This document shows positions 42,965 through 46,606 of a stretch of 46,606 bases of DNA, piece after piece. Origin of the DNA: Vallitalea sp. Its GTDB lineage: Bacteria; Bacillota; Clostridia; Lachnospirales; Vallitaleaceae. The position numbers were made by a program, and so were the translations under genes. How positions within the stretch are numbered: the stretch's first letter is position 1; every line of letters begins with the position of its first letter. Under the pieces are notes generated by a model. That model was not told the DNA's origin and did not search any database. It was given only the letters and a program-made list of their open reading frames with translations. The stretch is from contig NZ_JAOARO010000021.1 in NCBI RefSeq assembly GCF_025211055.1, forward strand, positions 1 through 46,606, read 5' to 3'.

Positions 42965-44167
42965 TTAAAGTATATTTTTTAATATATCTATAAAACATTT
43001 ACCATTTTTGATGTTTTCACGATTCATAATCAATTCTTTTCCAATATTAATTAATAATCTTTCTGCTCTAACACGTTTATTGTTGTCTTTAATAGTAGTT
43101 ATATCTGCAACTTTTGAATCCCCAACAACTCTTCTTATTATTTCAAGTCCTGCACAACCAGCCGAGTCAGCTAACACTGATTCTAGATACCATTTTTTAT
43201 AGTAATCTTTTTTAGCCATTTCATCAGTTACAATTTCTTTATATAGTTTATTGAATTTAACAATGAATTTATCTACTATTTCCTCTATTATATTAGATAA
43301 CCAATCTAAGAAATCATTATCATCTGTATTATTTACATATGCATGTATCCAAGCAAAAAACAGATTACCTATTACATTTCCCACATCATAACCTATGGGT
43401 CCATAGAAAGCGAATTCAGGATCTAATACTTTGATTCCATTTTCATTAGCAAATATTGAACCTGAGTGTAGATCTCCATGAACTAGGGCTTGAGCATTAT
43501 TCATAAAGTTATTTTTCAACTTACCCACTTCAAGAATTAAATCATTGTCATTATATAATACTTCTTCAACAAATTTTAGATTTTCATCTATAATAATATT
43601 TCTACCTTTATAGTCAATATAAGGTTCTGTAAAAACAAGGTCTTCTGATATCTTACATAAATCTTTATTTATATATGCTTTTACTTGGTCTTTTTTCTCT
43701 CCTGAATCCATAACCAAATCTGTAGTAGGTAATAGAGTATTTACTAAGAAAGTTGTAATGTCTTCAGCTAATGTTGGAAAAGTTTTTCTTTGTAATAACT
43801 CCGTTCTAAGATTGTGATATGCTGATACATCTTCCATTACTAATACACACATGACAGGATCATATTTATATATTTTAGGAACTAAGTTAGGAGCTAATTT
43901 CCCTTGCTGCATCAGTACCATAGCTTCTATTTTGTTTCTATTAACATCCAATGCTCTTCCAGATGATCTAAGTACTGTATCAGCATGTTTAATGATAATT
44001 GATCTATTAGTATTCTCATCCCAAACTTTGAATACATAATTAATATTACCATCGCCTATCTCTTTTGCACTTACCCTAGCATTATCATCAAAATAATCAA
44101 GTTTTTCAAATGTATAATCAATAGCATCTTGCTCGTTCATCTTAAAATGTTTATCAAATCTAGACAT
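42965..44167 (-). CDS. mtnK: S-methyl-5-thioribose kinase
   Basis: A 400-aa APH/ChoK-fold kinase that phosphorylates 5-methylthioribose, and often 5-deoxyribose, on C1. The start has the family text ARVSAKEIGDGNINYVFKVW. The catalytic loop is HGDLHSGSIF (His230-Gly-Asp232), and the metal/ligand motif DPEFAFYGPIGYDVGN starts at Asp249. Full length matches MtnK. It is the last gene of fucA-like, mtnA, mtnK, 19 bp after mtnA, with GGAG before the ATG. The nucleosidase that would make its substrate is not in the window. Confidence 0.93.
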   Translation of the reverse strand: MSRFDKHFKMNEQDAIDYTFEKLDYFDDNARVSAKEIGDGNINYVFKVWDENTNRSIIIKHADTVLRSSGRALDVNRNKIEAMVLMQQGKLAPNLVPKIYKYDPVMCVLVMEDVSAYHNLRTELLQRKTFPTLAEDITTFLVNTLLPTTDLVMDSGEKKDQVKAYINKDLCKISEDLVFTEPYIDYKGRNIIIDENLKFVEEVLYNDNDLILEVGKLKNNFMNNAQALVHGDLHSGSIFANENGIKVLDPEFAFYGPIGYDVGNVIGNLFFAWIHAYVNNTDDNDFLDWLSNIIEEIVDKFIVKFNKLYKEIVTDEMAKKDYYKKWYLESVLADSAGCAGLEIIRRVVGDSKVADITTIKDNNKRVRAERLLINIGKELIMNRENIKNGKCFIDILKNIL

Positions 44168-44186
44168 CTAATCATCTCCAATTATT

Positions 44187-45233
44187 CTACCAGTAATTAT
44201 CTACTTTAGTTGCAAAATATCTTTTTAAGTCATATGGACTATATATTCCTTTATCTGTTACTACTCCACTTACTAAATGAGGTGGTGTTATATCAAAAGC
44301 TGGATAATAAGCCTTAACACCGTCCAATGTATTTTTAATACCTCTGAACTCTAATACTTCTTGCTGATTTCTTTCTTCTATCTTAACCTTTTCAATTATA
44401 TCTCTATCTGGAATTCCTGTAACAAAATATGGAATACCAAAATATTTTGCAACAATTGCAATCTGCATTGTTCCTACTTTATTGACGATATGTCCGTCTA
44501 TACATATGGAATCAGCAGCTGATGTAAACAAATCTATATTTTTAGTCTGCATAGTAATAGCTGGCATATTATCTGTAATAACAGTTACTTCAAATCCTTG
44601 ATCTTTTATTACACTTGCTGTAAGTCTTGCCCCTTGAAGGAAAGGTCTTGTTTCTGGGCAGAAGAACTTAACAGCCTTGTTTCGTTTTTTAGCCTCTTTT
44701 AGCATCATACCTATTATGGTTTCTCCAAAACATTGAGTCATGACGTTACCATTTTGCGGAAACATATCTACTAGATAATTAGCTACTTCCCCTATCTTGG
44801 AATATCTTCTATTCATAGAATTAACTGTATGTTTGAATATCTCTTCGTCAACTCTCTGTGAATTTGCAAAAGCTTTTTTTACTACTTCCATACATCCATT
44901 AACAACTAGAGTCATTCTAGGAACTGTTGTAGGTCTTGCATGTGATAATGTATATGCGGCATCTTGTAGATAATTCATCTGTTCTTCTTCTTTTAAGTCT
45001 TTACACTCAAAAGCTGCAAGTGCCATACCCATTCCTGCTGCTGTATAAGGCCCTGCACTCTGGGTTACCATATCAGCTATAGATTGGGCTACTTCCTGAT
45101 GGGACTCGCAAGTAACATATTTAACTTCTGTTGGATAAATTCTACGATCTAATATTTTTACTTTTCCATCTTCATACCAAGCAACATTTTCATATCTTAG
45201 CATAAATGCAAGACCTTTATCTACTCTTTCCAT
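44187..45233 (-). CDS. mtnA: S-methyl-5-thioribose-1-phosphate isomerase
   Basis: A 348-aa protein of the eIF2B-like isomerase family that opens the aldose-1-phosphate to the ketose. PETRPFLQGARLTA (about 193-206) is the signature. Catalytic Cys168 is in VMTQCFGE and Asp241 in SAADSICIDGHIVNKVGT. The usual THCNTG and GADR surroundings are altered, which marks a divergent clade, but both catalytic residues remain. AGGAGG lies just upstream of the ATG. Between the aldolase and kinase genes it supplies the middle step of MTR/5-deoxyribose disposal. Confidence 0.92.
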   Translation of the reverse strand: MERVDKGLAFMLRYENVAWYEDGKVKILDRRIYPTEVKYVTCESHQEVAQSIADMVTQSAGPYTAAGMGMALAAFECKDLKEEEQMNYLQDAAYTLSHARPTTVPRMTLVVNGCMEVVKKAFANSQRVDEEIFKHTVNSMNRRYSKIGEVANYLVDMFPQNGNVMTQCFGETIIGMMLKEAKKRNKAVKFFCPETRPFLQGARLTASVIKDQGFEVTVITDNMPAITMQTKNIDLFTSAADSICIDGHIVNKVGTMQIAIVAKYFGIPYFVTGIPDRDIIEKVKIEERNQQEVLEFRGIKNTLDGVKAYYPAFDITPPHLVSGVVTDKGIYSPYDLKRYFATKVDNYW

Positions 45234-45298
45234 TACCTCTTACCTCCTGTGTTCATTTACCCTGTAAAGATTTCTTATAAATGTACCAATATAATCTT

Positions 45299-45946
45299 TT
45301 AAGCTCTTTGTCCATATCCTTGAAACATTTTTAACATTTTATTAACTTCTTGCGTATCGAGTATTACAGGTTCACCTATAGATTTTGCTCTATAATAAAC
45401 TTCTGCACATAACTCAATCTCTTCTGCTTTTCCAAATGCACTAGATAAGCTTTTACCACCTACCAATAATCCATGATTAGCTAAGAACACAGCATTTCTG
45501 TCTTTCATGGCTTCAAATGCATTCCTTGCAAGTTCTTCAGTACTATATGTAGCATATTTAGCACATCTTACATTCTCACCTCCTGCTACTCCTATTAAAT
45601 AGTGAGTTGCTGGCAGTTCCTGTCGAAGACAAGCAAGTATTGTTGAATATACTGAATGAAGATGAACAACTGAATCTATATCCTTTCTTTCTTTATAGAA
45701 AATTCTATGCATTGAGTATTCTGATGAAGGTCTTTTGTCACCATCAACAACATTATCTTCCAAATCCATTATGACAATATCTTCAGGCTTCATTTCATAA
45801 TAATCAATTCCACTTGGAGTAATTGCCATTAATCCTTCTTCTCTAATGAAAATACTAAGATTTCCACCTGACCCTTTGGTCAAATCTCTATCAACCATTT
45901 TCTTTCCATATTCTACTAATAATTTTCTTTCTTCTTCAAACTTCAT
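45299..45946 (-). CDS. Class II aldolase (fuculose-phosphate type), DHAP-shunt aldolase
   Basis: A 215-aa class II aldolase/adducin-family enzyme. Zinc ligands are His95 and His97 (VVHLHS) and His158 (LANHGL), and the catalytic acid is Glu76 (PSSEYSMH). By fold it resembles L-fuculose-1-phosphate aldolase. With mtnA and mtnK it matches the DHAP-shunt gene set, where this enzyme splits 5-methylthioribulose-1-phosphate or 5-deoxyribulose-1-phosphate into DHAP and (methylthio)acetaldehyde. No mtnB, mtnC or mtnD is present, which fits an oxygen-independent route. It is the first gene of the operon, behind the decayed deoR gene. AAAGGGG precedes the ATG. Confidence 0.9.
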   Translation of the reverse strand: MKFEEERKLLVEYGKKMVDRDLTKGSGGNLSIFIREEGLMAITPSGIDYYEMKPEDIVIMDLEDNVVDGDKRPSSEYSMHRIFYKERKDIDSVVHLHSVYSTILACLRQELPATHYLIGVAGGENVRCAKYATYSTEELARNAFEAMKDRNAVFLANHGLLVGGKSLSSAFGKAEEIELCAEVYYRAKSIGEPVILDTQEVNKMLKMFQGYGQRA

Positions 45947-46038
45947 CTTTTAATAACCCCTTTCACATATTAATATAGTTTTACCAAAAACGATTCTTGT
46001 TCCTAGTTTACATTCGAAATTTTACATGTGATTTATTC

Positions 46039-46258
46039 CTATTCTTCACAACATACAACTTCTATTTTATGTTTCTTAAGGATATCAATAGGCTCCTCCA
46101 CGAACACGTTTGAATTTCATAGTTTTACTTAATTTTTTCAGATCTCTTCTTATGGTTTCTTCTGATACATCCAACATATCACTTAGTTGACTTATGACAA
46201 TACTTCTATTTTCTTTTAGTAGTTCTTCAATTTTTTTTAATCTATCTATAGCTAACAT
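46039..46258 (-). pseudogene. Internally deleted DeoR-family regulator
   Basis: From an ATG at 46258 with AGGAG upstream there are 57 codons of intact DeoR HTH (VISQLSDMLDVSEETIRRDL, ending KRVRGGAY) before a TGA at 46085. In the next frame EPIDILKKHKIEVVCCEE runs to a stop at 46039 and looks like the last residues of a DeoR C-terminal domain. The roughly 170-residue sugar-phosphate sensor between them is missing. An HTH-only peptide could still be made and bind DNA. It probably once controlled the downstream aldolase-mtnA-mtnK operon. Confidence 0.7.
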
Positions 46259-46338
46259 TTAGCATCTCCTCTTGATATGTTATAACAAACAACTTTTTCA
46301 TATTAGAACAATACTTTTAGCAATAAATACAAGTCACA

Positions 46339-46357
46339 TTTAACCACATCTGTTAAA
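46339..46357 (-). promoter_or_regulatory. Inverted repeat upstream of the deoR remnant
   Basis: TTTAAC-N7-GTTAAA about 80 bp upstream of the remnant's start. It could be a DeoR-type or other repressor operator, but such AT-rich repeats also arise by chance. 46259-46476 otherwise shows no gene. Confidence 0.3.
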
Positions 46358-46476
46358 TTATTATATATATTTTATCACATTATCCAACATCAAATCAACA
46401 TATATATATCTTTAGTATTTTAGTAATAAAGCATCTATAATGTTGAAAAATATTATATTTACACATCTTAAACTAC

Positions 46477-46600
46477 CCACCTGCTAAAGCAGGTGGATTT
46501 ATGGCATAAATGCCGAGGACTGAAAGTCCTAATTGGTCCTGGGCTAAAGCCCACTAAAGTTCTAAGCTAGAAGCTTAATTAATATGTTGAGTAAACTCAA
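46477..46600. repeat. Row of short hairpins with TAAA-type loops, possible IS200/IS605-type element end
   Basis: Six hairpins follow one another. They are CCACCTGC-TAAA-GCAGGTGG (46477-46496), GGCA-TAAA-TGCC (46503-46514), AGGAC-TGAAA-GTCCT (46516-46530), GGGC-TAAA-GCCC (46541-46552), AAGCT-AGA-AGCTT (46564-46576) and TTGAG-TAAA-CTCAA (46587-46600). A 2-bp AC-TAAA-GT lies between the fourth and fifth. Read on the minus strand the block ends with the strongest stem and GGGTAGTTTAAG, reminiscent of the right end of IS200/IS605-type elements with tnpB, where a guide (omega) RNA is made. No transposase gene is in the window; it would lie beyond the right edge. Confidence 0.5.
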
Positions 46601-46606
46601 TCCTCC

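Noticed and set aside
1..46606. CRISPR arrays, tRNA or rRNA genes
   Set aside because: No regularly spaced identical repeats of CRISPR size, no tRNA-like CCA/T-loop blocks and no rRNA-like GC-richer stretch were seen; the only regular repeat row is the hairpin block at the right edge.

Overview
This is a low-GC (about 30%) Gram-positive window. Short AT-rich spacers, strong AGGAGG ribosome binding sites, SLH-domain surface proteins, paired YibE/F membrane proteins, ECF transporters and Fur-type 7-1-7 operators all suggest an anaerobic member of the Clostridia, perhaps Lachnospirales or Vallitalea-like. I cannot name the species. Most genes run leftward (minus strand). I saw no rRNA, tRNA, CRISPR array or complete transposon.

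Layout. 1-2200: a MarR repressor with two matching promoter/operators and a DD-type cation/proton antiporter. 2200-5300: a Cu(I) P1B-ATPase (copA) behind a small cysteine-bearing HTH protein whose promoter carries several palindromes. 5400-6000: a junction of broken genes, with a BlaR1/M56 peptidase remnant joined to the first 80 codons of a nickel/peptide permease. 6200-9550: a Crp/Fnr regulator facing a NitT/TauT-type ABC transporter that carries a near-perfect Fur box. 9600-15000: a chemoreceptor, a small XRE regulator, an arsenate reductase and a YibE/F pair.

15143-29620 is the most striking part. A cobalamin riboswitch with its own terminator precedes a leftward operon of about 14 kb. 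It encodes a 783-aa secreted protein, an 1826-aa protein with DUF4430 and SLH domains, a protein pairing an alpha/alpha-toroid repeat region with SLH domains, a membrane-anchored DUF4430 protein, an ECF T subunit and an unusual single-chain A-A-S ECF protein. DUF4430 and the toroid fold are the two domain types that make up animal transcobalamin and intrinsic factor. I read the locus as a wall-anchored, transcobalamin-like vitamin B12 capture chain feeding a dedicated ECF importer.

29867-30680: a Fur-controlled AraC sensor fragment fused to the 3' end of a nikA-like gene. 30811-32172: a LysM-G5-M23 cell-wall hydrolase. 32712-42906 looks like an iron or metallophore/heme island. It holds two heterodimeric exporter-fold ABC half-transporters (YbtPQ/IrtAB type), two AraC regulators, a complete ECF transporter with an MptD/Trep_Strep-like S subunit, and a MATE efflux pump. 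Fur boxes lie in the ECF and MATE promoters. 42965-46258: mtnK, mtnA and a class II aldolase, the gene set of the 5-methylthioribose/5-deoxyribose 'DHAP shunt', behind a decayed DeoR regulator. The right edge carries a row of short hairpins with TAAA-type loops that resembles the end of an IS200/IS605-type element.
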